Positions 36,266-44,168 of a stretch of DNA of 64,000 nt are shown here, one piece after another. How positions within the stretch are numbered: position 1 is the stretch's first letter; each line of letters starts with the position of its first letter. The notes beneath the pieces were generated by a model. The model did not search any database. It was not told the origin of the DNA and was given only the letters and a program-made list of their open reading frames with translations. The position numbers and the translations under genes are program-made. The stretch comes from Variovorax sp. PBS-H4. Lineage in GTDB: Bacteria > Pseudomonadota > Gammaproteobacteria > Burkholderiales > Burkholderiaceae_C. The stretch is from positions 3,100,001 through 3,164,000 of the forward strand of contig NZ_LR594675.1 in assembly GCF_901827205.1 (NCBI RefSeq), given 5' to 3'.

Positions 36266-36396
36266 AGGTGTCCGAAATGCCGCCAGAGAAGGAGGCGGAA
36301 CTGCGCGCCTGTTACGGTAGGCACTGGCCAGAGGTCAGGGAGCTCCTCCTGAAGCTCGAGCGACTGCGCGAGCTCGCGCAGGCCGCGAAGGGCTGA
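36262..36396 (+). CDS. small protein between terL and portal (44 aa)
   Basis: A 44-aa protein starting MKVSEMPPEKEAELRACYGR, followed by a charged helix (ELLLKLERLRELAQAAKG). It shares ATGA with the terL stop. It occupies the place of lambda gpW, a head-completion protein, but is shorter and has no sequence hallmark of it, so no function is assigned. Confidence 0.6.
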   Translation: MKVSEMPPEKEAELRACYGRHWPEVRELLLKLERLRELAQAAKG

Positions 36397-36403
36397 TCCA
36401 CCC

Positions 36404-36437
36404 GGGGATTGTTTTCGGCGTAGCCGGCCTCCAGTCT
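36404..36437 (+). promoter_or_regulatory. late element 2 (GGGGATTG-19-CCAGTCT), upstream of portal
   Basis: GGGGATTG (36404-36411), 19 bases, CCAGTCT (36431-36437). The portal ATG at 36445 is only 7 bases further, so if this is a promoter its transcript would be almost leaderless for the portal gene; alternatively the element has another function or the portal start is further in. A GCCGGC pair around the right half can form a small stem. Confidence 0.55.
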
Positions 36438-36444
36438 GCCGGCC

Positions 36445-37998
36445 ATGCTTTTCGGCCTCAACAAAATCGTCTCCGGAGTCCGCGGCGTCTTCAAGGGCGC
36501 CGCCGGCCAGCTTCCGCCGATCGTCGAGCCGAAGGTGCCGACCAAGCCGCAGTCGCAGCAGTCGTTCTCCAAGCGCAGCAAGACCTCCAACGGCGACCAG
36601 CGCCTGTCGGCGACCGACCGGCGCACCGCGAACCTTGACCTGCTGACGCTGCGCAACGGCACGTCTACCAAGTCCACGATCCGCGACCTGGCCAAGGTCT
36701 CGCCCGACTTGTCGGCGAGCGTCTGGGCCTACCAGCGCATGGTGGTGACGCGCAATTTCACCGCGGTCGCGCGCAACCAGGACGGCACGCCGAACCCGGA
36801 AGCGACGGCGGCGGTGCAGCAAATCATCGCGCGCTTCAACTACCTGACCGACTACACCGACGGCTTCAGCGGCGTGTCGTCGATCCACGCGGTGGCGGAG
36901 TCTCTGACCAAGGAGCTGCGCATCGAAGGGGCGTGCTCGCTGGAGCTGGTGCTCGACAAGGCGCGCCTGCCGAACCGACTGGTGCCGGTCAGCACCTCGC
37001 AGATCGACTTCTTCGAGGACAACACCGGCTACACCTACCCGGTGCAGAAGGCCTCGAGCGGCGACATCTCGCTCGACATCCCGACGTTCTTCTACGAGGC
37101 GCTCGACCAGGACCTGCTGACCGCGTACAGCGACTCGCCCATGGAGGCGGCCATCCAGTCGGTGCTTGCCGACACCGAGTTCACCAACGACATCCGCCGC
37201 ACGACCAAGCGCGCGCTGCACCCGCGCCTGAAGGCCGTCATCGACTACGAGAAGTTCCGCAACTCGATGCCGCCGGAGGTCTCCGGAGACGCCGAGGCGA
37301 TGAAGGCGTTCACCCTCGCTTACATCGAGGACGTGGCGAACACCGTCAACGGACTTGAGCCGGACGACGCGCTGATCAGCTTCGACTCTGTCGATTTCGA
37401 ATACCTGAACAACGGCAACGTCACGCTCAATAAGGAGTGGGAAGTGCTGCAGGAGATGAACAACGCCAAGATGGCCACCGGCGCGAAGGCGCCGCCGGCG
37501 GTGCTTGGCCACGGCTCCGGCAGCCAGAACGTGGCGTCTACCGAGAGCGCACTCTTCGCGCGCTACTGCGAGGGCGTGCAGAACAAGGTCAACTCGATCC
37601 TATCGCGCGCGCTCACGCTGGGCGTGCGCCTGCTGGGCCACGACGTCTACGTCGTCTTCGGCTTCGACCGCGTGGACCTGCGGCCGGACAGCGAGCTCGA
37701 GGCATTCCGCGCTATGCGCCAGAGCCGCATCCTGATGCAGCTGTCGCTGGGCCTGATCTCCGACGAGGAGGCCGGCATCGCCATCACGGGCCAACTGCCG
37801 CCCGCCGGCGCGCCGAAGCTGAGCGGCACGTTCTTCATGGCCGGCGCGCAAGACCCGAACGCGGTCGACACGGCCTCGGCGCAGAGCAACACAGGCGCCC
37901 TGCAGCAGGGCACCTCGTCGGACGCGCCCAAGAACAACAAGGGCAAGCAGCCCGACACCTCTTCGACCAAGGAGCCCGCCGTCAAGCGGGTCAAGTGA
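36445..37998 (+). CDS. portal protein
   Basis: A 517-aa protein. It shows the pattern of siphophage portals: N-terminal basic disordered segment, SPDLSASVWAYQRMVVTRNF, a domain with LVLDKARLPNRLVPVSTSQI, the long SVDFEYLNNGNVTLNKEWEV stretch followed by APPAVLGHGSGS, then a wing/crown helix region and a polar, Ser/Thr-rich C-terminal tail. It forms the dodecameric ring for DNA entry. Position between terL and the S49 protease gene supports it. Confidence 0.88.
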   Translation: MLFGLNKIVSGVRGVFKGAAGQLPPIVEPKVPTKPQSQQSFSKRSKTSNGDQRLSATDRRTANLDLLTLRNGTSTKSTIRDLAKVSPDLSASVWAYQRMVVTRNFTAVARNQDGTPNPEATAAVQQIIARFNYLTDYTDGFSGVSSIHAVAESLTKELRIEGACSLELVLDKARLPNRLVPVSTSQIDFFEDNTGYTYPVQKASSGDISLDIPTFFYEALDQDLLTAYSDSPMEAAIQSVLADTEFTNDIRRTTKRALHPRLKAVIDYEKFRNSMPPEVSGDAEAMKAFTLAYIEDVANTVNGLEPDDALISFDSVDFEYLNNGNVTLNKEWEVLQEMNNAKMATGAKAPPAVLGHGSGSQNVASTESALFARYCEGVQNKVNSILSRALTLGVRLLGHDVYVVFGFDRVDLRPDSELEAFRAMRQSRILMQLSLGLISDEEAGIAITGQLPPAGAPKLSGTFFMAGAQDPNAVDTASAQSNTGALQQGTSSDAPKNNKGKQPDTSSTKEPAVKRVK

Positions 37999-38000
37999 AC

Positions 38001-39512
38001 ATGGACATTTTTGAACTGGGCCTGTGGGCCGGCACCGAGGACTCGCTGGCCACCTACCTGCTGCAGCTGCGCAAGCTGATGGTGGACACCTCGTTCTCCG
38101 AGCTGCTGGCCAACGGCGGCGCGCGGCCGAAGCAGGGCGCCTTCGCCGGCATGGAGCGCGACGCGCAGGAGCTGCCGCGCCTGCTAACGGTGGCGGACGG
38201 CGTGGCCACGATCCGCATCGCGGGCCCGCTCAACAACAGCTCGAGCTGGATCAACGAATACATCGGCGCCACCGGCTACCCGGAGATCCGCCAGGCGCTT
38301 GTCCACGCGGCCACCGACCCGGCCATCAAGTCCATCGTGCTGGACGTCGCGTCCGGCGGGGGCGCGGTGAGCGGCATGTTCGACACCGCGGACTTGATCA
38401 CGAGCATCGACAAGAGGGCCAAGCCGGTGACTGCGTTCAGCGACAGCGCCATCCTGTCGGCCGCCTACGCGCTGGGCTCGAGCGCGCGCCACATCACGAT
38501 CTCCAAGTCGGCCGAGGCCGGCTCGGTAGGCGTGCTCATGGTGCATCAGGAGATGAGCAAGATGATGGAGAAGGTCGGCATCACGCCCACTGTCATCCGT
38601 GCCGGCAAGTACAAGGCGCTCGGCAACCCGTACGAGCCGCTGTCCGAACTTGCCAAGGAGGAGATGCAGGCCAGCGTCGATCACAGCTACGGCCTGTTCG
38701 TCCAGCACGTGGCCGACCACCGCGGCGTCACCTACCAGGTGGCCGACACCAAGCTCGCGCAAGGCCGCGTCTTCCCCGGCGAGCGCGCGCGCGAAGTCGG
38801 TCTCGTCGATGCGATCGGCACCTTCGACGAGGTGATCGGCAAGGCCCAAAAGGCCAAGTCGAAAGAAAAGATTGGGGGTGGGATTGCAAATGACGAACGA
38901 CCTTCCCAGTATGGCGCGCATTCAGAAGGAACAACCTTGAAAAACGCACTCACCGAAGCCCAGCTCGCTGCACTCGCCGAAGGCGGCGTCGCAGTTGACC
39001 CCGAGGCTGCCGCTGCTGCCGCAGCCGAGGCTGCCGCCAAAGAAGCCGCCGACAAGGCCGCTGCCGACAAGGCTGCTGCTGACCAAGCGGAAGCCGAAGC
39101 GAAGGCTGCTGCCGAGAAGGCCGATGCCGAAGCGAAGGCCGGCGGCGTGGTTGCCTACCTGCAAGGCCAGCTGGCCGAAGCCAACACCAAGATCACCGAC
39201 CTGACGATCGCCGCGCGCGACGCGAAGGCCGCGAGCGACGCGCTCGTCACCTCGCACGCTGCGATGCGCGAGATCACGGTCGCATCGGTCGATCGCCTGC
39301 GCGTTGCCCTGGGCCACCCGGCCGGCGGCGCGGCTGCGATGACCGACGCCGAGCTGCTCGCCGCGCACAGCACGCTGCGCACGCAGTTCGAAGGAAAGTT
39401 CAAGGCGGGTGGCGTTGCTGCGGTCTCCGCGGCGGCGTCGTCCGACAAGGAGAGCAAGGCCACCGTTGACCCGGTGCACCAGGCTCGCATCGCAGCCACC
39501 CGCCACAAGTAA
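38001..39512 (+). CDS. S49-type prohead protease with C-terminal scaffold domain
   Basis: A 503-aa protein. The N-terminal 280 residues are SppA-like: GPLNNSSSWINEYIGATGYP, VLDVASGGGAVSG, the nucleophile region AILSAAYALGSSA (S153) and the base in AGKYKALGNPYEP (K205), the serine-lysine dyad of S49 head proteases such as lambda gpC. The remainder is an Ala/Glu/Lys-rich coiled coil (ADKAAADQAEAEAKAAAEK), the scaffold. An internal in-frame TTG at 38937 with AGAAGGA before it could yield a separate scaffold protein, as Nu3 does in lambda C. The ATG lies 2 bases after the portal stop. Confidence 0.9.
   Translation: MDIFELGLWAGTEDSLATYLLQLRKLMVDTSFSELLANGGARPKQGAFAGMERDAQELPRLLTVADGVATIRIAGPLNNSSSWINEYIGATGYPEIRQALVHAATDPAIKSIVLDVASGGGAVSGMFDTADLITSIDKRAKPVTAFSDSAILSAAYALGSSARHITISKSAEAGSVGVLMVHQEMSKMMEKVGITPTVIRAGKYKALGNPYEPLSELAKEEMQASVDHSYGLFVQHVADHRGVTYQVADTKLAQGRVFPGERAREVGLVDAIGTFDEVIGKAQKAKSKEKIGGGIANDERPSQYGAHSEGTTLKNALTEAQLAALAEGGVAVDPEAAAAAAAEAAAKEAADKAAADKAAADQAEAEAKAAAEKADAEAKAGGVVAYLQGQLAEANTKITDLTIAARDAKAASDALVTSHAAMREITVASVDRLRVALGHPAGGAAAMTDAELLAAHSTLRTQFEGKFKAGGVAAVSAAASSDKESKATVDPVHQARIAATRHK
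38937..39512 (+). CDS. internal-start scaffold protein (nested, 191 aa)
   Basis: A nested product in the same frame as the protease: TTG at codon 313, preceded by AGAAGGAACAACC. It would contain the coiled-coil scaffold region only, starting MKNALTEAQLAALAEGGVAV. Lambda and many related phages make their scaffold this way from a start inside the protease gene. Evidence here is the ribosome site, frame and domain boundary. Confidence 0.6.
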   Translation: MKNALTEAQLAALAEGGVAVDPEAAAAAAAEAAAKEAADKAAADKAAADQAEAEAKAAAEKADAEAKAGGVVAYLQGQLAEANTKITDLTIAARDAKAASDALVTSHAAMREITVASVDRLRVALGHPAGGAAAMTDAELLAAHSTLRTQFEGKFKAGGVAAVSAAASSDKESKATVDPVHQARIAATRHK

Positions 39513-39524
39513 GGAGAAAAACAA

Positions 39525-40001
39525 ATGGCGAAGTTCCAATTCAACGAGCTCATCCGTCCCTACGACTCGAACATCACTGCTCGAGTCGCCGACGGTACGG
39601 GCACTTCCAACCAACTCTCCGACGCGGACGTCAACAAGTTCGTGAAGCTGAAGGGCGACAGCCAGTTTGGCCTGTGCGCTGTGGGCGACGAGATCGAAGG
39701 CTTCCTTGCCTCGATCGAGTCCGGTCCCATCCAGGACGGATTCCAGCTGGGCTCGGTCCAGGAAGAAGGCCGAAAGCTGGTGACCCTCGACGGTCTGCAG
39801 GGCACGCCCGGCACCGGCACCATCGCTGTCGGCGACTACGTGGTGGCCGGCACGGTGACCGCTCGCGGCACCAAGCTGCCTGGCCCGCCGAAGGTCTGCA
39901 AGGCCACTGCCACCAAGGACGCCCTGTCGTTCCTGTGGCGCGTCGTGTCCCTGAAGGGCACCGGCGCCGTCGGCCAACTCGCCGTCATCGCTCGCGTCTG
40001 A
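39525..40001 (+). CDS. probable capsid decoration protein
   Basis: A 158-aa protein starting MAKFQFNELIRPYDSNITAR with a strong AAGGAG ribosome site. It is beta-rich (GDEIEGFLASIESGPIQDG, GTGTIAVGDYVVAGTVTARG) and lies directly between scaffold and major capsid genes, the place of lambda gpD/DUF2190-type decoration proteins. The Gly-rich, strand-dense sequence fits. Assignment by position and composition. Confidence 0.7.
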   Translation: MAKFQFNELIRPYDSNITARVADGTGTSNQLSDADVNKFVKLKGDSQFGLCAVGDEIEGFLASIESGPIQDGFQLGSVQEEGRKLVTLDGLQGTPGTGTIAVGDYVVAGTVTARGTKLPGPPKVCKATATKDALSFLWRVVSLKGTGAVGQLAVIARV

Positions 40002-40030
40002 TCACCAACCCACAGAACAAGGAGAATAAA

Positions 40031-41212
40031 GTGGGCAAAGAACTCGTTTACGTCGACGCAGCTGGCAACCAGCAGGCGCTCGACCTTGGGCTGCACACGT
40101 ACAAGGCGGCAGCCGCGGCTGGCCAGACGGTGCCCCAGTACCTCGCCACCCAGTTCCCGACCGATGCCAAGAAGCACGGCACCGCGTTCGAGCAGGCTTG
40201 CGAGCAGGCCGGCATCTTCGTGAAGGGCAACAAGGAATACGGCATCCGCCCGTCGACCATGCTCGACGTGATGGACCCGAAGCAGGAAGCTGCGGCGATC
40301 GTCAAGGAAGGCGTGCCCGCTTCGCGCATCCTGTTCCCCGCCGTGATCCTGGGCGTGATCGAAGACAAGCTGGCGACCGACCTGAAGACCTCGGTCGCGG
40401 GCCTGGAGCGCATGATTGCCGTCGACGACAGCATCAACGGCGACAAGTTCGAGCGCGCGGTGCTGAACTTCAGCAACCCGGAAGCGGCTCGTAGCGCCCC
40501 GGTCGGCCAGCTGGCCCTGCCGCAGTCCATGCTGACGATCACCGCATCGGACGTGGCCCGCAAGATCCCGAGCTGGGCAATCGGCATGGAGATCTCCGAG
40601 CAGGCGCTCAAGAGCACCACGCTTGACCTGGTCGGCCTGGCCGTCGCCCGCCAAGCCGCGGTGGAATCCAACGAGAAGGCTTACGGCTACATCCTGTCGT
40701 TCCTGAACGGCGACAGCGACTACGGCATTGCAGCCCTGTCCTCGATCTCAGGCAAGGTGGTGGCAGCCAGCTCGCTGGACACAGCGTCCAGCGGCGGCAC
40801 GCTGACTCAGAAGGCCTGGATGAAGTGGCTGATCCGCAACCACGGCAAGCGCACCATCAACCTGGTGGTGACCGACCTCGACGGCGCCTTCGCGATCCAG
40901 AACCGCACCGGCCGCCCGGTCGTGGTGGGAGACAACGGCACCTCGGCTCGCATCAACACGAACGAGAACGTGGTCAACGCCTCGTGGAACGGCGACGTGG
41001 ACATCTTCCTCACGGACGATGTGAACTGGCCCACCGGCACGATCATGGGTATCGACACCCGTTACGGCGTGCACCGCGTGAAGTCGCTGACCGCAGCCTA
41101 CAGCGCGATTGAAGCCTTCGCCCTGAAGCGCTCGACCGCCATGCGCGTCGACAAGGGCGAGCTCCTGTACCGCCTGTACGACGAAGCGTTCGAGGTCCTG
41201 ACGCTCACCTAA
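40031..41212 (+). CDS. major capsid protein
   Basis: A 393-aa protein from a GTG preceded by AAGGAGAATAAA, one of the best ribosome sites in the window. It has the order of HK97-fold capsid proteins of this group: N-terminal helical arm, a GVPASRILFPAVILGVIEDK segment, KIPSWAIGMEISEQALKSTT, a spine-like helix, VVTDLDGAFAIQNRTGRPVV and a C-terminal beta domain (AMRVDKGELLYRLYDEAFEV). It follows decoration and protease genes and precedes a terminator, which suggests high, separately ended expression. Confidence 0.88.
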   Translation: MGKELVYVDAAGNQQALDLGLHTYKAAAAAGQTVPQYLATQFPTDAKKHGTAFEQACEQAGIFVKGNKEYGIRPSTMLDVMDPKQEAAAIVKEGVPASRILFPAVILGVIEDKLATDLKTSVAGLERMIAVDDSINGDKFERAVLNFSNPEAARSAPVGQLALPQSMLTITASDVARKIPSWAIGMEISEQALKSTTLDLVGLAVARQAAVESNEKAYGYILSFLNGDSDYGIAALSSISGKVVAASSLDTASSGGTLTQKAWMKWLIRNHGKRTINLVVTDLDGAFAIQNRTGRPVVVGDNGTSARINTNENVVNASWNGDVDIFLTDDVNWPTGTIMGIDTRYGVHRVKSLTAAYSAIEAFALKRSTAMRVDKGELLYRLYDEAFEVLTLT

Positions 41213-41233
41213 GTAGCTCAGACCCAACAGTAG

Positions 41234-41266
41234 GGCGCCGGTCGGTTCGCTGGCCGGCGCCTTTCT
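41234..41266 (+). terminator. terminator after the major capsid gene
   Basis: GGCGCCGG (41234-41241) / CCGGCGCC (41254-41261) perfect stem with a 12-base loop, followed by TTTCTCC. A moderate rho-independent terminator that would limit read-through from the capsid gene into the connector genes. Confidence 0.75.
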
Positions 41267-41294
41267 CCATCCAGAACCAGGAGTAGTCCCCGCA

Positions 41295-41735
41295 ATGTCC
41301 AAGAACAAGCCAACACTGACCCTGAAGCCGGCTGCTACCGAGCCGGTCGTCGACCACGCCGCGCCGGCCGCAGCCGCGCCGGAGACCTCCGGTGTACCCC
41401 TGTCGTCGATGCCGGAGCTGCAAGCCCAAGTGGCGCAGGGACTGGCCGATGGCTCGCTCCAAATCCAAGGAGCACTCTCGACCGAAGCACAAGCCGCTCC
41501 CGCAGCGGCAACTCAGGGCGAAGCGCCCGCGGCCCCCGCAGACGAAGTCAAGGCTCCGGCGAAAGCCTGGGAGATTGGCGACGTCGTCGACCTCGTGATC
41601 GTCCACACGCAACCTCTCCACCACTTGCACACAGGCGTCGTGTTCGGAGTGGAGCCTGTGCAGGCCGAGATCGATGCATTCATCGCCCTCCAGCTCAATG
41701 CGGGCAAGCTGGCCATCGTGCCCAGCGCAACCTGA
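41295..41735 (+). CDS. hypothetical virion-module protein (146 aa)
   Basis: A 146-aa protein starting MSKNKPTLTLKPAATEPVVD. The first two-thirds are Ala/Pro-rich and disordered, the rest a compact domain (VVDLVIVHTQPLHHLHTGVV, then VEPVQAEIDAFIALQLNAGK). Placed between capsid and head-tail connector genes; possibly a head-completion or minor capsid component. No family recognised. Confidence 0.6.
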   Translation: MSKNKPTLTLKPAATEPVVDHAAPAAAAPETSGVPLSSMPELQAQVAQGLADGSLQIQGALSTEAQAAPAAATQGEAPAAPADEVKAPAKAWEIGDVVDLVIVHTQPLHHLHTGVVFGVEPVQAEIDAFIALQLNAGKLAIVPSAT

Positions 41736-41756
41736 TCCTTTGCGGGAGCTTTTGGC

Positions 41757-42251
41757 ATGGCACTGACGCCTTACTGTGAAAACGCGGAGGTTCGAGCCGC
41801 CCTTGGGGTGAACTCGATCGAGCTTCCCGACGCAGTCCTGAACCTGCCGATCTACCAGATTGGACTGGTGCGCGAGCTCAACAAGGTCGCGTCGTCTTTG
41901 CCTGCCTCTTTTTCTGCAGCCAACGCGAAGCCGTCCGACCAGCGCACGGAGGCGGAGAAAGCACTGCTTGACGCTACGAAGCTGTTCAGCGCCTACGCCA
42001 GCGCGCGCCAGGTCGGCGTCTCCCTGGCCAGCATGATGCCCAAAGACGTGGGCGACGGGAAAGCCACTGTGTCCCGTTTCGCAGACGCACCCTACAAGGA
42101 CACGCTTGCGCGCCTGGAGGCCATGTACCTGGCCGCGCGCTCCAGCCTGCTCGCCTCGCTTGCCGAGCTGAACCAGACGGACATCGCCACCGCGGTGACG
42201 CCGATCGCCTTCATCGCCGGCAAGCGCAGCTACGACCCGGTGACGGGGTAA
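41757..42251 (+). CDS. head-tail connector (gp6-like)
   Basis: A 164-aa protein starting MALTPYCENAEVRAALGVNS. The start (Y-C-x-x-x-E-V-R-x-x-L-G-V), a central EKALLDATKLFSAYASARQV helix and LARLEAMYLAARSSLLASL are characteristic of the helical adaptor proteins that sit below the portal. Position right after the capsid region agrees. Confidence is moderate. Confidence 0.7.
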   Translation: MALTPYCENAEVRAALGVNSIELPDAVLNLPIYQIGLVRELNKVASSLPASFSAANAKPSDQRTEAEKALLDATKLFSAYASARQVGVSLASMMPKDVGDGKATVSRFADAPYKDTLARLEAMYLAARSSLLASLAELNQTDIATAVTPIAFIAGKRSYDPVTG

Positions 42252-42257
42252 CCGGCC

Positions 42258-43094
42258 ATGATGACGCTGGCCGCCGCCTCCTCCTACTTCGACAGGACGG
42301 AGGTCTTCGACGCCTACTCTGGCGAGCTTCTGTTCCGGGCCCAGATCGACCCGTACGACGACAGCAAGCGCGACGCCATGGTGGCGTACCGGCGCGTGCT
42401 CTCCGTCGCGCCCGACGTCGTCATCCCGAGCCACCGCTGCATACGCGCCTTCGGCGCTGTCTACATCGTTGCCGGAGAGGCGTCGATCGACGGCCTCGAC
42501 GAAGCGCACCGCGTCAAGCACGTGCTGCAGGCATCGGACGGCACGTTCAAGGTCGGCACCATTACCCAGTTCCTGGACAACGACCCGGCGTCGACCGTCT
42601 ATGGGTTCGCCGAGTGGGTCAAGGACGCGAAGCAGGAAGCCGAGTCATCGGACCTGGCCAACGTGTTCGAAGTGATCATGCCGCTCGGCACCAACGTCAA
42701 GCCTCGCCAGGTGCTCTGGCGCGACGACATCGTCTACATCACGACCTCGGTGCGGCGGCTGCCGTCGGACTTCATCGGCGTCACTGCGGTGCGGCTTGAC
42801 CAGGTCGAGCCGCTCGAGGCCGGCATCCAGAGCCGAACCTACAACCCCGCCACCGGCGGATACACGCTCGGCGCCCAGGACTTCCCCTACGCACTTCGGG
42901 TGCGTTGGCAGAACCTGTTTCGCTACGACGCACAGCTCGAGGCGCGCTACCAGGAAGGCGACTTCACACTTGCCCTGCCGGAGGATACCGAGGTCGACAC
43001 CTCTTCGAGGATCACCTTCATGGACGTGCCGCACAGGGTGCTGGCCGTCGACGTGATCGAGGGCGCCGTCGCCGTTCACGTGCGGAGGTCCTGA
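42258..43094 (+). CDS. probable head-closure / stopper protein (278 aa)
   Basis: A 278-aa beta-rich protein starting MMTLAAASSYFDRTEVFDAY; strands such as VYIVAGEASIDGLDE, WRDDIVYITTSVRRL, FIGVTAVRLDQVEPLEAGIQ and ITFMDVPHRVLAVDVIEG suggest a barrel-containing head-tail joining protein. Larger than typical lambda FII or SPP1 gp16 stoppers. It abuts the gp10-like gene with TGATG. Assigned by position. Confidence 0.55.
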   Translation: MMTLAAASSYFDRTEVFDAYSGELLFRAQIDPYDDSKRDAMVAYRRVLSVAPDVVIPSHRCIRAFGAVYIVAGEASIDGLDEAHRVKHVLQASDGTFKVGTITQFLDNDPASTVYGFAEWVKDAKQEAESSDLANVFEVIMPLGTNVKPRQVLWRDDIVYITTSVRRLPSDFIGVTAVRLDQVEPLEAGIQSRTYNPATGGYTLGAQDFPYALRVRWQNLFRYDAQLEARYQEGDFTLALPEDTEVDTSSRITFMDVPHRVLAVDVIEGAVAVHVRRS

Positions 43095-43678
43095 TGGGCA
43101 TGGTGCGCAACCGCGCCAAGGTGCAGCGCGACATCGCGCTCGCCATCGAGCGCGCCCAGGACGCGCCCGTTCGCATCTACCGGCGGGTGGTCTGGAAAAT
43201 CTTCAAGCGCATCGTGCTGGAGACACCCCAGTTCTCCGGCCGCGCGGTGGCCAACTGGAACCTGGGCATCAACTCGCCGGACATGAGCTTCGACCCGAAC
43301 CTGGGCGATTGGCCGGACATCGCTCCGGGCAAGAAGCCGCACTCGGAGCCCGGGCGCAAGGACAGCGCGCTGCACCAGCGCGGAGACCCGGAGTGGGCCA
43401 ACGTGGCGCTGCGCCGCGGCCGTGAAGTGCTCGATCGAGTGCGGCGCGGCGACAAGGTCTACATCACCAACGCCACGCGCGGCGACACCTTCGTGCGTGG
43501 CGGCAAGGCGAGCAGCGAGGCGTACCTGGCCGACTTGCAGAACCCCGCGTTTCACACGCGCCTGCGCGCGGTGAACCGGCCGTACGAGACTGCCATGGAG
43601 TCCGCCGCGTTGATCGCCGAAGGATTCCTCGCCGAAGGGACGATACCGATCGGCGACCTCACCAGCAACCACGGATAA
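43094..43678 (+). CDS. HK97 gp10-like neck / tail completion protein
   Basis: A 194-aa basic protein starting MGMVRNRAKVQRDIALAIER. It has the layout of HK97 gp10-like proteins: helix, then RRVVWKIFKRIVLETPQFSG and RAVANWNLGIN, a segment RRGDKVYITNATRGDTF and a C-terminal helix. In those phages the protein joins the neck to the tail. Its order, before a tail-terminator-like gene, is standard. Confidence 0.78.
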   Translation: MGMVRNRAKVQRDIALAIERAQDAPVRIYRRVVWKIFKRIVLETPQFSGRAVANWNLGINSPDMSFDPNLGDWPDIAPGKKPHSEPGRKDSALHQRGDPEWANVALRRGREVLDRVRRGDKVYITNATRGDTFVRGGKASSEAYLADLQNPAFHTRLRAVNRPYETAMESAALIAEGFLAEGTIPIGDLTSNHG

Positions 43679-43681
43679 ACC

Positions 43682-44089
43682 ATGGCCACAGAACAATTCC
43701 GCAGCGACGCGAACGCGGCCATCGAGGCCTGGCGACTTGCCAACTTCCCCGACGTGCCGGCCTTCTACGAGAACGGGCCGCAGCCCGACGAGCTCACGGT
43801 TGGCCCGATCTGGATCGACGTGTCGATCCGCTGGTACGGCGCGAAGCTCGTGACCATGGGCGATCGGCCTCTCGGCCGGCACACCGGCGTGGTGTCGGTC
43901 AACGTGTTCCACCGGGAGGGGGAGGGCACCGCGCTACCCGACCAGGTCATCGACTCCGTCAAGGAGTTGCTGCGCGCGCGCCGGCTCGGAGCGGCCGTGC
44001 TGTACATGCCGCAGCGGCAGATCCCGACCAGCGTGGACGGCTGGTACAAGACCGGCGTCTTCGCGCCGTTCACCCTAGACGACGCCTGA
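43682..44089 (+). CDS. tail terminator protein (DUF4128-like)
   Basis: A 135-aa protein starting MATEQFRSDANAAIEAWRLA, with IWIDVSIRWYGAKLVTMGDR, then RHTGVVSVNVFHREG and a C-terminal strand. Small alpha/beta proteins of this type cap the tail tube and bind the connector. Position immediately before the tail-tube gene supports it. The DUF4128 comparison is from memory. Confidence 0.75.
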   Translation: MATEQFRSDANAAIEAWRLANFPDVPAFYENGPQPDELTVGPIWIDVSIRWYGAKLVTMGDRPLGRHTGVVSVNVFHREGEGTALPDQVIDSVKELLRARRLGAAVLYMPQRQIPTSVDGWYKTGVFAPFTLDDA

Positions 44090-44096
44090 TTACCCC

Positions 44097-44130
44097 GGGG
44101 ATTGCAATCTCCTCGGCGGGTGCCCAGTAT
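44097..44130 (+). promoter_or_regulatory. late element 3 (GGGGATTG-19-CCAGTAT), upstream of tail tube
   Basis: GGGGATTG (44097-44104), 19 bases, CCAGTATCCGCCGCAA (from 44124). It occupies the 79-base gap between tail-terminator and tail-tube genes, with the polypurine leader CAAGAACAAGAAGG following. As the tail tube is needed in many copies, an extra promoter here makes sense. Confidence 0.7.
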
Positions 44131-44168
44131 CCGCCGCAACTCAAGAACAAGAAGGCGGAGAGCCCAAA

